61,713 nt of DNA from Zooshikella harenae (GCF_018837975.1 NZ_JAGSOY010000029.1:1-61713); one strand, 5' to 3'; numbered from the stretch's first letter, positions 51,269 to 61,060 are shown. Notes: a model not told the origin generated them from the sequence alone. Numbers and translations are program-made.

Positions 51269-52643
51269 CTTTATTCGACACTTTCTTTTTCGTCTTCCAT
51301 TATTTGCTTGTTTGGGATTATGGCTTGTTATAACACTGGCGTGGTGTTTAGTATACCCTCAGGTTAATAATGCTATTCTCGCTGAGTTGGCTGAACGGGT
51401 GATGGGGCTGGCTGATCCTGTTATTGATGAACTACTTTATGATGAAAAAAGTAACAAAGTGGTTCGACTTTCTTCTCATGACTTTGTTGAAAAATTAGTT
51501 GAAAATTTGAATATTTCACTTAATGCAAAGTATATGATGAGTAATATTTATGTTCAGGTTGTAGACAATAAAAAACAAATTCTCTATTTTAACCTGCATC
51601 AGTTTATTTCAAAACCCATTATTCAGCCGTTATGGAAAGATTTTGAAATTATTGAAGTAGCCGATACTCATTTTTTTGTCTATATATTTAAGCTTGCTGA
51701 TGGTGGTGTTTTTAAAATAGGTAGCAATGCTAATGACGCAATTGAGTTTGTAGAATATATACAGACTTTAATTTACTATATTGTTATCTGTACTTTTATT
51801 GTGGCATTGCTACTGGGTATATTTTTACAATATCGTCAGTCAAGAAAGGTTAATGATATACTTCGATACTGTGACTTAGCGAAAGAGTCTCCGCATATAC
51901 AGCTTCATTTTACTATGGCTACTGGAGAGTTTAAGCAAATCTTCCAAAGAATTAACGAGTTATTGTTATCAGCTAACTCCAAAATCAATGATTTACAGGA
52001 TTTCTCGGCTAAAATAGCCCATGATATGCGAAGCCCGTTGACTCGATTGAGAGGGCAGCTGGAGTTTCTGCTTAATCAAAAAAATATTAAACATAAAGAT
52101 ATTGAATTATTATTAAGTGAAATTGAACGATTAGAAAAAAACTTTTCATCTTTAATGACCATTTCTCAATTGGAATCAAAGTCCTTTGAACAAAGAGATA
52201 TAAAATTTGATTACCGACAATTGATGGTTGATTTGAAAGAAATGTATCAACCTGTATGTGAAGATCATGATATAAAGTGTCACTGGCAACTCTGTGATAA
52301 GCCAGTATGGCAAATGGGTAATCCCAATTTATGGTTTCAGGCTTTATCTAATATTATTGATAATGCACTTAAGTTTACCCCAACACGTGGTCATATAGCG
52401 ATCTCGTTAGATGGTCATTATGAACCCATAGTGAGTATCGCTGATAGTGGGTCAGGTATTCCAGAACATGAACGTGAAAATGTGTTTAAACGTTTTTATC
52501 GTATGGAAAAGCATTATCGTGTTCAAGGTAGTGGACTTGGACTTAGTATGGTAAAAGCAATATGCAAATATCATAATGCGCAAATTTCGCTAGAAGGGGA
52601 TCATGGCTTAACAGTGAAAATAAAGTTGGACTCTCTGGTTTGA
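51246..52643 (+). CDS. Sensor histidine kinase
   Basis: This 465-residue membrane kinase has two membrane helices (about 12-38 and 172-196) around a periplasmic domain of about 130 residues, a HAMP-like linker, the phospho-His motif KIAHDMRSPLTRLRG, and the ATPase domain with NIIDNALKFTP, DSGSGIP and GSGLGLSMV. It is the partner of the preceding regulator. The sensed signal is unknown; the neighbouring aromatic amino-acid genes make an aromatic ligand a possibility only. Confidence 0.92.
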   Translation: MSLKRPVSFIRHFLFRLPLFACLGLWLVITLAWCLVYPQVNNAILAELAERVMGLADPVIDELLYDEKSNKVVRLSSHDFVEKLVENLNISLNAKYMMSNIYVQVVDNKKQILYFNLHQFISKPIIQPLWKDFEIIEVADTHFFVYIFKLADGGVFKIGSNANDAIEFVEYIQTLIYYIVICTFIVALLLGIFLQYRQSRKVNDILRYCDLAKESPHIQLHFTMATGEFKQIFQRINELLLSANSKINDLQDFSAKIAHDMRSPLTRLRGQLEFLLNQKNIKHKDIELLLSEIERLEKNFSSLMTISQLESKSFEQRDIKFDYRQLMVDLKEMYQPVCEDHDIKCHWQLCDKPVWQMGNPNLWFQALSNIIDNALKFTPTRGHIAISLDGHYEPIVSIADSGSGIPEHERENVFKRFYRMEKHYRVQGSGLGLSMVKAICKYHNAQISLEGDHGLTVKIKLDSLV

Positions 52644-52905
52644 CTGTTTTGGAATAAGCATTGTTTTGATTTTGATGCAATGTTTTAAGATATCAGTTTG
52701 GAGTACGTATTTATCTGATGTTTGACGATATGATTGTTACAATATGTTGACGTGTTGTACATTACTTAATGTATATCAAATATTGCTACCACATAAACAC
52801 AAAGATTTTTGTTATTATATCCCCAGCGGAAGGGGGACTTTTCACAAATGGTTTTAAGGGGAATGATTAGCGTTCTTCTTTACCTGTTACGATTAGCTTA
52901 TCTTA

Positions 52906-53030
52906 ATACCCTTCACGAATCACTTTTAGGGTTTGTTGTCGGCGCTCTTCACCCCAGTCACTTATTAATATAAGCTTCTGGGGCTTCATCGCTTGACAGT
53001 CGTCGCTTAAAAACCTTCGTTATGGGTATA
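52906..53030 (+). repeat. Dispersed repeat family R2, short copy
   Basis: Starts ATACCCTTCACGAATCAC, includes TTAGGGTTTGTTGTCGGC, CACCCCAGTCACTTATTAAT and GGGCTTCATCGCTTGACAG, and ends TATGGGTATA. It is about 110 bases shorter than the copy at 48361. It lies in the 458-base gap before the SulP gene, which holds no other feature. Confidence 0.75.
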
Positions 53031-53101
53031 CTTAATGGTCATTAAGTGTGCTTTTCAAGAATAGTCGTATCACAAATGCTGTAATTGACTAGGTGTTGCA
53101 C

Positions 53102-54808
53102 ATGTTTTCTGCTTTAACACGGTCATTCAAAAATGAGCGTTCATGGGGAAGTATTCAGTCTAACCTCATTGCGGGTTTAAGCGTAGGTGTCATCGCTCTC
53201 CCATTATCGATGGCATTGGCTATTGCGATTGGAGTGCCGCCGCAGCATGGTTTATATACGGCAATCGTTGCAGGTATTGTTACTTCACTTACTGGTGGCT
53301 CAAAAGTTAATATTTCTGGTCCAACAGCTGCATTTGTCGTGGTGTTATTACCCATAGTGCATACTTATGGTCTGGGGGGCTTACTTGTAAGTGGTTTTAT
53401 GGCTGGGATCATTTTAATTTTAATGGGGAGCACGAAGTTAGGGCGTCTCATTGAAATTGTACCTTATCCTGTGACGGTTGGTTTTACTGCAGGGATAGGG
53501 GTTGTTATTGCAACACTACAGATCAAAGATTTTTTGGGATTGCAGCTTGATTCACTAGAAGGGCACTACCTGCATAAGCTGGGCCAAATTGGCCAAGCAT
53601 TACCCAGTGTTCACTGGCAAGAAGCGTTAATTGGTGGGATAACTTTGGCTGTATTAATCGTTTGGCCTAAGTTGAAGTCAAAAATACCTGGCCATTTGGT
53701 AGCACTGTTTGTCGGGGCTATATCTGCTTGGGTTTTAAGTCAGGTTTCTACAGGCTTTTCAATTGAAACAGTCGGTACACGTTTTCATTATGTGATTGAT
53801 GGGCAGATGGGGTTTGGTATTCCTCCTATACTCCCCGCTTTTAATTGGCCTTGGCATTTACCTGCAGCTGATGGTAAGCCAATAGGAATAAGCTTTGACT
53901 TGGTGCATGAGCTGTTATCTGCAGCATTTACAATTGCAGTATTAGGGGCATTAGAGTCTTTGCTGTGTGCTGTTGTGGCTGATGGAATGTCAGGGAAAAA
54001 ACATAATCCTAATGATGAGTTGATTGGCCAGGGTATTGGCAATATGGTTGCACCATTATTTGGTGGGATTCCAGCAACTGCAGCTATCGCCAGAACGACA
54101 GCCAATGTAAAAGCGGGGGGCAGTTCACCATTGGCATCGGTGGTTCATGGGCTGTTTATTTTAGTGTCTATTTTATCGCTTGCACCTCTGCTAGCTTATA
54201 TTCCTATGGCATCAATGGCGGCATTATTGCTTATGGTTGCTTGGAACATGAGTGAAGCACGACACTTTATTCGAATTGTTCGAGTTGCGCCAAGAGATGA
54301 TATTATCACTTTGCTCACGTGCTTTGCATTGACGGTGCTATTTGATATGACCATTGCCGTGGCCGTAGGAATGTGTTTGGCGATTATGTTTTTTGTCCGT
54401 AAAAGTGTGCGCACAGCAGAAGCTAAACCATTACTTTTTGAACATGATCATACTGAAAATATTACTAAAGAAATATCAATTTATGATATTAATGGACCGT
54501 TATTTTTCGGGTCAGCGCAGAAGGCATTAAATAACCTGATGTACATTACCCCTGAGGTGAAAGTAGTTATTCTCGATATGACTGAGGTCTCAATGATTGA
54601 TATGAGTGCAATTGTTGCGATGGAGTCAATTGCCAAGAACTTGTCAGATCATCAGGTAGGTTTAATTATTAATAATTTACAGCCTAGAATGATTTTGAAG
54701 CTTAGACGTGTTGGTATTCGAACCAAAGAGGGCAAGGTTGCATTTTCTCGCCAAATAGACGATGCGGTCGAAAAAGCAAAACGTATGCTTGTACATTCTA
54801 ACAGCTAA
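53102..54808 (+). CDS. SulP-family anion transporter with STAS domain
   Basis: SulP proteins carry sulfate, bicarbonate, dicarboxylates or other anions across the inner membrane. The ATG at 53102 (568 residues) fits AGGTG at 53091; the frame opens slightly earlier. The membrane part has about 12 to 14 helices, beginning NLIAGLSVGVIALPLSMALAIAIG and including the signature VNISGPTAAFVVVL. A C-terminal STAS domain follows (YDINGPLFFGSAQKALNN, VVILDMTEVSMIDMSAIVAM). The substrate cannot be read from the sequence; bacterial relatives include DauA and BicA-like carriers. Confidence 0.92.
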   Translation: MFSALTRSFKNERSWGSIQSNLIAGLSVGVIALPLSMALAIAIGVPPQHGLYTAIVAGIVTSLTGGSKVNISGPTAAFVVVLLPIVHTYGLGGLLVSGFMAGIILILMGSTKLGRLIEIVPYPVTVGFTAGIGVVIATLQIKDFLGLQLDSLEGHYLHKLGQIGQALPSVHWQEALIGGITLAVLIVWPKLKSKIPGHLVALFVGAISAWVLSQVSTGFSIETVGTRFHYVIDGQMGFGIPPILPAFNWPWHLPAADGKPIGISFDLVHELLSAAFTIAVLGALESLLCAVVADGMSGKKHNPNDELIGQGIGNMVAPLFGGIPATAAIARTTANVKAGGSSPLASVVHGLFILVSILSLAPLLAYIPMASMAALLLMVAWNMSEARHFIRIVRVAPRDDIITLLTCFALTVLFDMTIAVAVGMCLAIMFFVRKSVRTAEAKPLLFEHDHTENITKEISIYDINGPLFFGSAQKALNNLMYITPEVKVVILDMTEVSMIDMSAIVAMESIAKNLSDHQVGLIINNLQPRMILKLRRVGIRTKEGKVAFSRQIDDAVEKAKRMLVHSNS

Positions 54809-54820
54809 AGCAATGTAGCA

Positions 54821-54852
54821 TCACTGTCTGACAATAATTATTCAGACAGTGA
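54821..54852. terminator. Bidirectional terminator between SulP gene and its convergent neighbour
   Basis: TCACTGTCTGA (54821-54831) and TCAGACAGTGA (54842-54852) form an 11-base stem with a ten-base loop. A TTTTA follows on the + strand and AATAATT-rich sequence lies within the loop. It serves both converging genes. Confidence 0.75.
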
Positions 54853-54861
54853 TTTTATGGT

Positions 54862-55353
54862 CTATCGTTCTTCAGGGTTATAGTCACTGTTTAACAATGA
54901 TTTGGTAAGAGAAGATTCAGACTCGTTATTAATTACTGTAGGATTATAATGTTGATCGATAAGTGGATCTTCGCAGTTTAGCAGGGTACGTAATATCTCA
55001 TAGGCATCATCAAAAGTAGGGCTTTTACCTTTGAATGTTAACTCCCAAGCAGCGGCATCACCTTCTGATGTATCATCAATCGTTGCAGTGAACTGGTAGT
55101 CTTCTGTTACTTCATTAAGCGCTTCTTCTTCTCCATTATCAAGTGCATTAGCTTCAGCTTCACTGGCTGATAAATTATGCTCATCTTCAAAAATAGCATC
55201 TTCTTCAATAATGCCTTTGCCTTTGGCGATGAGTCGCTGACGAGGAATTTGCTGATCAGGAATATTAAGCTCAGTAAACTGATGACTTTCTAATTCACAA
55301 TGGTCAAAGCTTAAAAAGCGTTTTTGATAGAGAATTTGATCTTGACCTGACAT
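54862..55353 (-). CDS. Acidic hypothetical protein
   Basis: The frame is open from 55419, but AAAAGGT upstream and the sequence MSGQDQILYQKRFLSFDHCEL favour the ATG at 55353, giving 163 residues. The protein is very acidic (IIEEDAIFEDEHNLSASEAEANALDNGEEEA spans the middle) with a more structured part, FTATIDDTSEGDAAAWELTFKG, near the end. No signal or membrane segment is seen and I do not know the family. It is convergent with the SulP gene and downstream of glpD in the same direction as the glp genes. Confidence 0.7.
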   Translation of the reverse strand: MSGQDQILYQKRFLSFDHCELESHQFTELNIPDQQIPRQRLIAKGKGIIEEDAIFEDEHNLSASEAEANALDNGEEEALNEVTEDYQFTATIDDTSEGDAAAWELTFKGKSPTFDDAYEILRTLLNCEDPLIDQHYNPTVINNESESSLTKSLLNSDYNPEER

Positions 55354-55459
55354 ATTACGATTACCTTTTAAGTTATCTATACCTTTCGCCAAGGATATAA
55401 TAGAGCTATTTACGCACAAGCTGTTTTAAATGTCATGGTTAAGTGTCTATATCATTTAG

Positions 55460-56986
55460 CTAACATGTAATATCGTGATTTTTCTCTAAATAGTAGTGTA
55501 AATAATTAAGTTGATTGTGGGTTAACTCAATACCTGCTTTAGTTCGTCGCCAGATAATATCTTCCAGAGAGTTAGCCCATTCATGTGTTATCAGAAAGTC
55601 TACTTCTTTTCCATAAAGTCCTGCGCCAAAATACGGGCCAAGGTCTTCGACTTGTTTAATATTGTCTAGCAATGTTATAGCGCGCGTACCATAATTAGTA
55701 CAGTACCGAGTAATAATTGATTTTTCTAACCAAGGGTAACTGGTGTACATTTTTTCGCAAAATTGCTCAAAGCCGTGAGTAAACTGCCCACCAGGCATTG
55801 GCGTATAAGCAGTCCAACTATCAGACATTTTAGGAAAGTAGGAGCGCAAGTTTTCCATTGCTGCATTGGCTAGCTTACGATAGGTGGTTAGTTTTCCGCC
55901 AAAAATATTAAGTAAGGGGGCTTTTCCGTCTTCATCATCAACGGTAATGGTATAGTCACGGGTAATGGCTGACGGGTTAGGTGACTCATCATCACACAGC
56001 GGTCTAACACCAGAATAACTGTAGACAATATCAGCTGGAGAGATATGACGCTTAAAGTGTGTGTTGGTGATGGATATTAAATAGTCCACTTCTTGAGCTG
56101 AAATCTGGATATCTCGGGGGTTACCATGGTACTCAACATCTGTGGTACCAATGAGTGAATAATTATCGAGATAGGGAATAACAAAAATAATTCGTTGGTC
56201 TTCATTTTGTAGAATATAGGCTTCATCACCTTCATAAATTTTAGGTACAACAATGTGACTGCCTTTAATGAGTCTTACCCCATATCGTGATTGGGTATGA
56301 GTGGTGCCTTTGATAAAGTCAACGACCCATGGTCCTGTTGCATTAACAAGGCCTTTGCTGAACACCTGTTGTGTTTGTTGATTAGAATCCTTTAATTCAA
56401 TACGCCATAGGTCGTTTTCGCGTTTTGCTGAAGTACAACCTGTGCTGTTTTTGATGATAGCACCATGTTCAGCTGCCGCGAGCACGTTATGGATAACTAA
56501 CCTGGCATCATCAACCCAGCAGTCCGCATACTCAAATCCTTGTTTGATTTTCTCATCTAAAGCTGAGCTTCCGTTGAATTTTACACCTCGAGATCCTGGT
56601 AATGTTTCTCGTTTGCCCAGATGGTCATATAAAAATAGTCCCGTTCTTATCATCCACGCTGGTCGTAAATGCGGTTGGTGAGGTAAAACAAAGCGCATCG
56701 GTTTTACAAGGTGTGGTGCTATTTTTAAGAGAACCTCCCTTTCTTGTAATGCTTCTTTCACTAAACGAAACTCGTAGTGTTCTAAGTAGCGTAATCCGCC
56801 ATGTATTAATTTACTACTTGCTGAGGAGGTGGCTGAAGCAAAGTCTTTTTGTTCACATAATAATACTTTGAGTCCTCTACCTGCTGCATCAGCAGCTACA
56901 CCTGCACCATTAATACCGCCACCAACAATAACTAAATCCAAAGGGGTTTCTGGTGAAGTGCCTGTGTCTTGTTGTATTTGAGTCAT
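55460..56986 (-). CDS. glpD: Aerobic glycerol-3-phosphate dehydrogenase
   Basis: GlpD oxidises sn-glycerol 3-phosphate to dihydroxyacetone phosphate at the inner membrane and feeds electrons to quinones. The 508-residue protein has the FAD-binding start LDLVIVGGGINGAGVAADAAGRG, the SSKLIHGGLRYLEH motif and the YSYSGVRPLCDD region typical of GlpD. Two palindromes that fit GlpR operators precede it, at 57028 and 57241. It is the downstream gene of the leftward glpR-glpD pair, with 272 bases between them. Confidence 0.96.
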   Translation of the reverse strand: MTQIQQDTGTSPETPLDLVIVGGGINGAGVAADAAGRGLKVLLCEQKDFASATSSASSKLIHGGLRYLEHYEFRLVKEALQEREVLLKIAPHLVKPMRFVLPHQPHLRPAWMIRTGLFLYDHLGKRETLPGSRGVKFNGSSALDEKIKQGFEYADCWVDDARLVIHNVLAAAEHGAIIKNSTGCTSAKRENDLWRIELKDSNQQTQQVFSKGLVNATGPWVVDFIKGTTHTQSRYGVRLIKGSHIVVPKIYEGDEAYILQNEDQRIIFVIPYLDNYSLIGTTDVEYHGNPRDIQISAQEVDYLISITNTHFKRHISPADIVYSYSGVRPLCDDESPNPSAITRDYTITVDDEDGKAPLLNIFGGKLTTYRKLANAAMENLRSYFPKMSDSWTAYTPMPGGQFTHGFEQFCEKMYTSYPWLEKSIITRYCTNYGTRAITLLDNIKQVEDLGPYFGAGLYGKEVDFLITHEWANSLEDIIWRRTKAGIELTHNQLNYLHYYLEKNHDITC

Positions 56987-57027
56987 AGATGCATTCCATG
57001 TTAAGCCATATCCATGGTCATTGTGGA

Positions 57028-57045
57028 GTCTTCGAATTCGAACAT
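57028..57045. promoter_or_regulatory. GlpR operator upstream of glpD
   Basis: GTCTTCGAATTCGAACAT has the perfect core TTCGAATTCGAA at 57031-57042 and resembles the GlpR palindrome (TTCG-N4-CGAA with A/T flanks). It is about 45 bases before the glpD start. Confidence 0.75.
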
Positions 57046-57240
57046 TTATGTTGTATTTTAAACATTAAGTGTCGTATAGCAAGCTTCTTAGGCCTAACAT
57101 ACAGGAGGGTGGTTTTTATTAAGGTGAGGTTAAAGTATTATGCAAAATAAGCTGTCAGACAATGTGTTGTATGCTTTCTTAGTAAAAAAGAAATATGCTA
57201 CAAAAAATGAGTAGAAGAGTAGTACACTCGTTAACTAGGG

Positions 57241-57258
57241 ATTTTCGAATACGAAAAT
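57241..57258. promoter_or_regulatory. Second GlpR operator, between glpR and glpD
   Basis: ATTTTCGAATACGAAAAT is a near-perfect 18-base palindrome. It directly follows the glpR stop codon and lies about 255 bases upstream of glpD, so it may act as a distal operator for looping with the site at 57028. Confidence 0.75.
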
Positions 57259-58020
57259 TTAGGCTATAACAAGTTCAGTATCGGCTTGCTCAGTGAGCAC
57301 CAAGTATTCTTCAGGTGGGCTGGTGTTGGTATATAGTCGATCAATTTCACGTAACTGGGCAAGTTTTACTAAGGCGTTGCGGCCAAACTTGGATATATCT
57401 GTGGCAAGAAATACTTGTCTAGAGTGCTTAATAATGGCTTGTGCTACACGAACTTCTTGATAGTCGTAATCGAGTAATTGTCCTTCCTGATCAATACCAC
57501 TAATACCAATAATGCCATAGTCCACGGTAAACTGGCTGATGAAGTCAACGGTTGCCTGGCCGATTATACCTCCATCACGATTTCGCACCTGTCCCCCGCT
57601 AAGTAAAATATTAAAATCCTCTTTATTTTTTAGAATGCTGGCGACATGAAGGTTATTGGTAATAACAGTGAGTCCTTGATGTTGTAATAGTGCTTCTGCA
57701 ATAGCTTCAGTGGTGGTGCCAATATTAATAAATAACGAACTGTTATTGGGAATATCTTTAGCCACACGCTGCGCAATTTTTTGCTTAGCAGACAACTGCA
57801 TTATTTTTCGTTGTGCATAAGCTGTGTTCGTTATGCTTGACGTTGGAATGCCTGCTCCGCCATGGTAACGCTTTAACTGACATGTTTCTGCAAGCTGATT
57901 AAGATCTCTGCGAATTGTCTGAGGGGTTACTGTGAAGCGTTGTACCAGTTCATCAATACTGACAAATCCTTTCTGTTGAACCAGTTGCAGAATTTGCTCA
58001 TGACGGTGGGTTTGGCTCAT
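57259..58020 (-). CDS. glpR: DeoR-family glycerol-3-phosphate regulon repressor
   Basis: GlpR represses glycerol-use genes until glycerol 3-phosphate is present. The 253-residue protein has the DeoR helix-turn-helix ([34 protein letters not shown]) and a ligand domain with [14 protein letters not shown] and [21 protein letters not shown]. It is divergent from glpK and lies upstream of glpD. An operator palindrome 35 bases before its start suggests it controls itself. The ribosome site is weak. Confidence 0.94.
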   Translation of the reverse strand: MSQTHRHEQILQLVQQKGFVSIDELVQRFTVTPQTIRRDLNQLAETCQLKRYHGGAGIPTSSITNTAYAQRKIMQLSAKQKIAQRVAKDIPNNSSLFINIGTTTEAIAEALLQHQGLTVITNNLHVASILKNKEDFNILLSGGQVRNRDGGIIGQATVDFISQFTVDYGIIGISGIDQEGQLLDYDYQEVRVAQAIIKHSRQVFLATDISKFGRNALVKLAQLREIDRLYTNTSPPEEYLVLTEQADTELVIA

Positions 58021-58054
58021 ATATGCTGAAATCTATTACCTGGCTAAATATAAT

Positions 58055-58072
58055 ATGTTCGTTTTCGAAAAT
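58055..58072. promoter_or_regulatory. GlpR operator in the glpR-glpK gap
   Basis: ATGTTCGTTTTCGAAAAT has TTCG and CGAA half-sites four bases apart. It is 35 bases before the glpR start and 245 before glpK, so it may serve both. A weaker half-site (ATTTTCG) is seen near 58190. Confidence 0.75.
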
Positions 58073-58316
58073 GTACTATACCATAAACCTTCAGTGAGCG
58101 TGAATGTATATATTATAAGCATAATAGAGTGCATGATTAGCTTTATTACGATACGGTTAAAATTTTCAAAAAAAACTTAACACGCTGTCATTTTCGTTTC
58201 ACCATACACATAGCGAACTACACACTTGGGAGTCGCTGATGATGCCTTAAGGAGTGGTTGTTTATTGACCAAAAGACTGCTCTTGAAGGGTATAATAACA
58301 ACAAAAAGGAGTAATT

Positions 58317-59810
58317 ATGGCCGGCTATATAATGGCTATCGACCAAGGAACAACAAGTTCCAGAGCAATTATTTTTAACCACCAGGGTGTACCAGTACAA
58401 CAGCATCAGCAGGAAATTACCCAATTTTACCCTCAAGATGGTTGGGTTGAGCATGATCCTGAGGAAATTTGGCAAAGTGTACTGGCAACTTGTCGTGGTG
58501 CATTGGCGCTAGCTAAATTAAAAGCAGAAGATATCACAGCAATTGGGATTACTAACCAACGGGAAACAACGGTTGTTTGGGATCGTGATACAGGTTTGCC
58601 TATTCATAAGGCCATTGTTTGGCAAGATCGTCGTACCGCTAATTATTGTGAGCAAATAAAACAGCAGGGACAGGAGGAACGTGTTTCTGCTAAAACGGGA
58701 CTATTGATTGATCCCTATTTTTCTGCAACCAAAATACGATGGTTGTTAGATAATGTTGAAGGTGCAAGAGAAAAAGCAGAGCAGGGTAAATTGGTTTTTG
58801 GCACGATTGATACGTTCTTACTATGGCGGTTAACGGGTGGGGCGAGTCATAAGACAGATGCTACCAATGCCTCTCGAACAATGTTGTTTAATATCCACAC
58901 CCAAAGATGGGATCAGGAATTACTTCAACTATTTAATATTCCAGCACAGATGTTGCCTGAAGTAATGGATTGTAGTGCAGATTTTGGTGAGTGTGATCGT
59001 TCCTTATTTGGCGCAACGATACCTGTGACTGCAATTGCTGGGGACCAACAGGCTGCGCTTTTTGGGCAGGCATGTTTCCACTCTGGCATGGCAAAAAGTA
59101 CCTATGGCACAGGCTGTTTTCTTATTCAAAACACAGGAAATCAGGCTGTTAAGTCTAAGCATCGGTTATTAACAACAGTAGGCTATAGACTTAATGGGGA
59201 AGTTACCTATGCCATTGAAGGCAGTATATTTATAGCGGGTGCAGCCATTCAATGGTTACGCGACGGTATTCGTTTAATTCCTCATGCGAGCGTGACAGAG
59301 GCTTTAGCGAAAGAAGCAGAGGAAAGCCATGGTGTATTTATGGTTCCCGCATTTACTGGATTGGGAGCACCTTACTGGGATCCCAATGCACGCGGTGCGA
59401 TTATGGGGCTGACACGGGATACAGGTATAGCTGAAATTGTCGCAGCAGGATTACAGTCGGTATGTTATCAAACCAGGGATTTACTAGAAGCAATGACGGC
59501 TGATGGTGCAGAAAAACCATCCGCTATTCGTGTTGATGGTGGCATGGTTGTGAATAATTGGTTAATGCAGTTTTTAGCCAATATTTTAGATGTACAAGTG
59601 GACCGTGCTGCTATTCCAGAAACGACGGCTTTGGGTGTAGCTTATTTAGCGGGACTTTACACGGGTTTATTCAAGGATCTTGAGCAACTTGAGTCACTGT
59701 GGCGGAGTGATAAAGCATTTGAAGTACAAATGCAGAGAGAACGCCGAGAAGAGCTTTATAAAGGCTGGTTAGATGCCGTTGAGCGTGTAAAAACACCAGC
59801 GTTAAAATGA
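58317..59810 (+). CDS. glpK: Glycerol kinase
   Basis: GlpK phosphorylates glycerol to glycerol 3-phosphate, the inducer that releases GlpR. The 497-residue protein has [16 protein letters not shown] (phosphate loop 1), [26 protein letters not shown] and the C-terminal [19 protein letters not shown] typical of FGGY kinases. AAGGAG precedes the ATG. No glpF facilitator gene is adjacent, unlike the usual glpFK order, so glycerol entry must depend on another locus or diffusion. A terminator follows. Confidence 0.97.
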   Translation: MAGYIMAIDQGTTSSRAIIFNHQGVPVQQHQQEITQFYPQDGWVEHDPEEIWQSVLATCRGALALAKLKAEDITAIGITNQRETTVVWDRDTGLPIHKAIVWQDRRTANYCEQIKQQGQEERVSAKTGLLIDPYFSATKIRWLLDNVEGAREKAEQGKLVFGTIDTFLLWRLTGGASHKTDATNASRTMLFNIHTQRWDQELLQLFNIPAQMLPEVMDCSADFGECDRSLFGATIPVTAIAGDQQAALFGQACFHSGMAKSTYGTGCFLIQNTGNQAVKSKHRLLTTVGYRLNGEVTYAIEGSIFIAGAAIQWLRDGIRLIPHASVTEALAKEAEESHGVFMVPAFTGLGAPYWDPNARGAIMGLTRDTGIAEIVAAGLQSVCYQTRDLLEAMTADGAEKPSAIRVDGGMVVNNWLMQFLANILDVQVDRAAIPETTALGVAYLAGLYTGLFKDLEQLESLWRSDKAFEVQMQRERREELYKGWLDAVERVKTPALK

Positions 59811-59927
59811 GAATAGCTTTTTATTTTTATCGATTAAACCTCTAACTATATGCATGAAAATGAGTTGGAAGTTATTATAGCTAAATTGCTGTATAAATTA
59901 TTATATACTTATACTGAAGGGTATTTT

Positions 59928-59951
59928 AAGGCTGGGCTACCAGCCTTTTTT
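59928..59951 (+). terminator. Rho-independent terminator after glpK
   Basis: AAGGCTGG (59928-59935) pairs with CCAGCCTT (59940-59947), followed by a T run to about 59951. It lies about 118 bases after the glpK stop and just before the EndA gene. Confidence 0.9.
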
Positions 59952-59976
59952 ATTTCGGGTTAAGAGGTTCCGAATA

Positions 59977-60777
59977 ATGAATTTAAAACCAATAATGTCT
60001 GTCATTTTTAGCAGACAGTTAAACGCTAGGTTTATACCGTTGATAAATAAGCTAATTATAGCGGCACTGCTTTTGTTATTAGTCGGCTGTACTGAACAAA
60101 ATAGTCAGCCTGCTTTTCCTAATAATGCAAAAGGTAAGCATGTACAGTCGTTTTCTCAGGCTAAGCGAATATTAAAAGACGTTTATCATGATAATACCTA
60201 TTCACTGTACTGTAACTGTCGCTATCTTCAGCGTGGAAAAAAATTAGTACCTGACTTGAACAGTTGTGGTTATCAGGCACGTAAAAATGCTAAGCGGGCT
60301 GCACGTATTGAGTGGGAACATATAATGCCTGCATCGTATTTTGGACAGCGAATGAGCTGTTGGCAGCAGGGGGGACGGAAAAACTGCCGTCGAGAAAGTG
60401 AGTTATTTCGCCGTATGGAGGCAGACTTACATAACCTGGCGCCTGCGATAGGTGAGGTTAATGGTGATCGATCTAATTTCGGCTTTGGTAACATTCGAGG
60501 TGAATCTCGTCGCTACGGGCAATGTGATATGGAAATTGATTTTAAAAAGGATCTTGCAGAGCCGCCTGTGCGTGTTCGTGGGGATATTGCACGGGTGTAT
60601 CTGTATATGGCTCGTAAATATCATATATCACTCAGTAAAAATGAGCAGGAGCAGTTCACTCAGTGGGCCAAGCGTGATCCTGTGAGTCGATGGGAACGTG
60701 AAAAAGCAAAACGAGTAGCACGCTTTCAGGATGGTCCAACACCTGTTGATAAAAATAGTCAGCACAACGTTTTTTGA
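59977..60777 (+). CDS. endA: EndA-type endonuclease I with lipobox
   Basis: This 266-residue nuclease belongs to the endonuclease I family (beta-beta-alpha metal fold) that cuts DNA nonspecifically outside the cytoplasm. The catalytic region is EWEHIMPASYFG, followed by ADLHNLAPAIGEVNGDRSN. Cysteines in LYCNCRYL, NSCGYQA and CQW/CRR likely pair. The N-terminus has an unusually long start (about 25 residues) before a hydrophobic stretch ending LLVGC, a lipobox, so the enzyme may be a lipoprotein instead of the free periplasmic form of E. coli EndA. Confidence 0.9.
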   Translation: MNLKPIMSVIFSRQLNARFIPLINKLIIAALLLLLVGCTEQNSQPAFPNNAKGKHVQSFSQAKRILKDVYHDNTYSLYCNCRYLQRGKKLVPDLNSCGYQARKNAKRAARIEWEHIMPASYFGQRMSCWQQGGRKNCRRESELFRRMEADLHNLAPAIGEVNGDRSNFGFGNIRGESRRYGQCDMEIDFKKDLAEPPVRVRGDIARVYLYMARKYHISLSKNEQEQFTQWAKRDPVSRWEREKAKRVARFQDGPTPVDKNSQHNVF

Positions 60778-60839
60778 ATATGTTGTGAACCCTTTGGACA
60801 ATTGTATGTAATTTTACCGTTGCAAACGCTACTTTTTAA

Positions 60840-61060
60840 ATTACCTTTGTCCAAAGTCAGCATAACACTCATCGAACACGCCGTGAATCCATCCCTGGAG
60901 GCTTGGTTGCCGCGTCCTGCGGCAAACAGTTCGATGTGCGTTATCCTGCTTTTGTCTGCCGCAAAAAAAGTACCACAGGTGAGCCTTTAACTGAGATTGA
61001 GATATAGCAAAAAGTGGTTTTGCAATGCTTGAAATTGGTTGAAAAACAGGGGCAGGGAGC
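60840..61060 (+). repeat. Dispersed repeat family R1, copy e
   Basis: Contains ACCTTTGTCCAAAGTCAGCAT, CATCGAACACGCCGTGAATCC, the inner palindrome TTGCCGCGTCCTGCGGCAA, GTTCGATGTGCGTTATCC and the distal TACCACAGGTGAGCC and TTGAAATTGGTTG parts. It lies between endA and the last gene. Confidence 0.85.

Noticed and set aside
58265-58296. Possible glpK promoter TTGACC with TATAAT
   Set aside because: The spacer is 20 bases, too long for a normal sigma-70 promoter.
60802-60990. A 62-residue reading frame
   Set aside because: It lies within the R1 copy e and shares the repeat-derived peptide seen at 45.8 kb.
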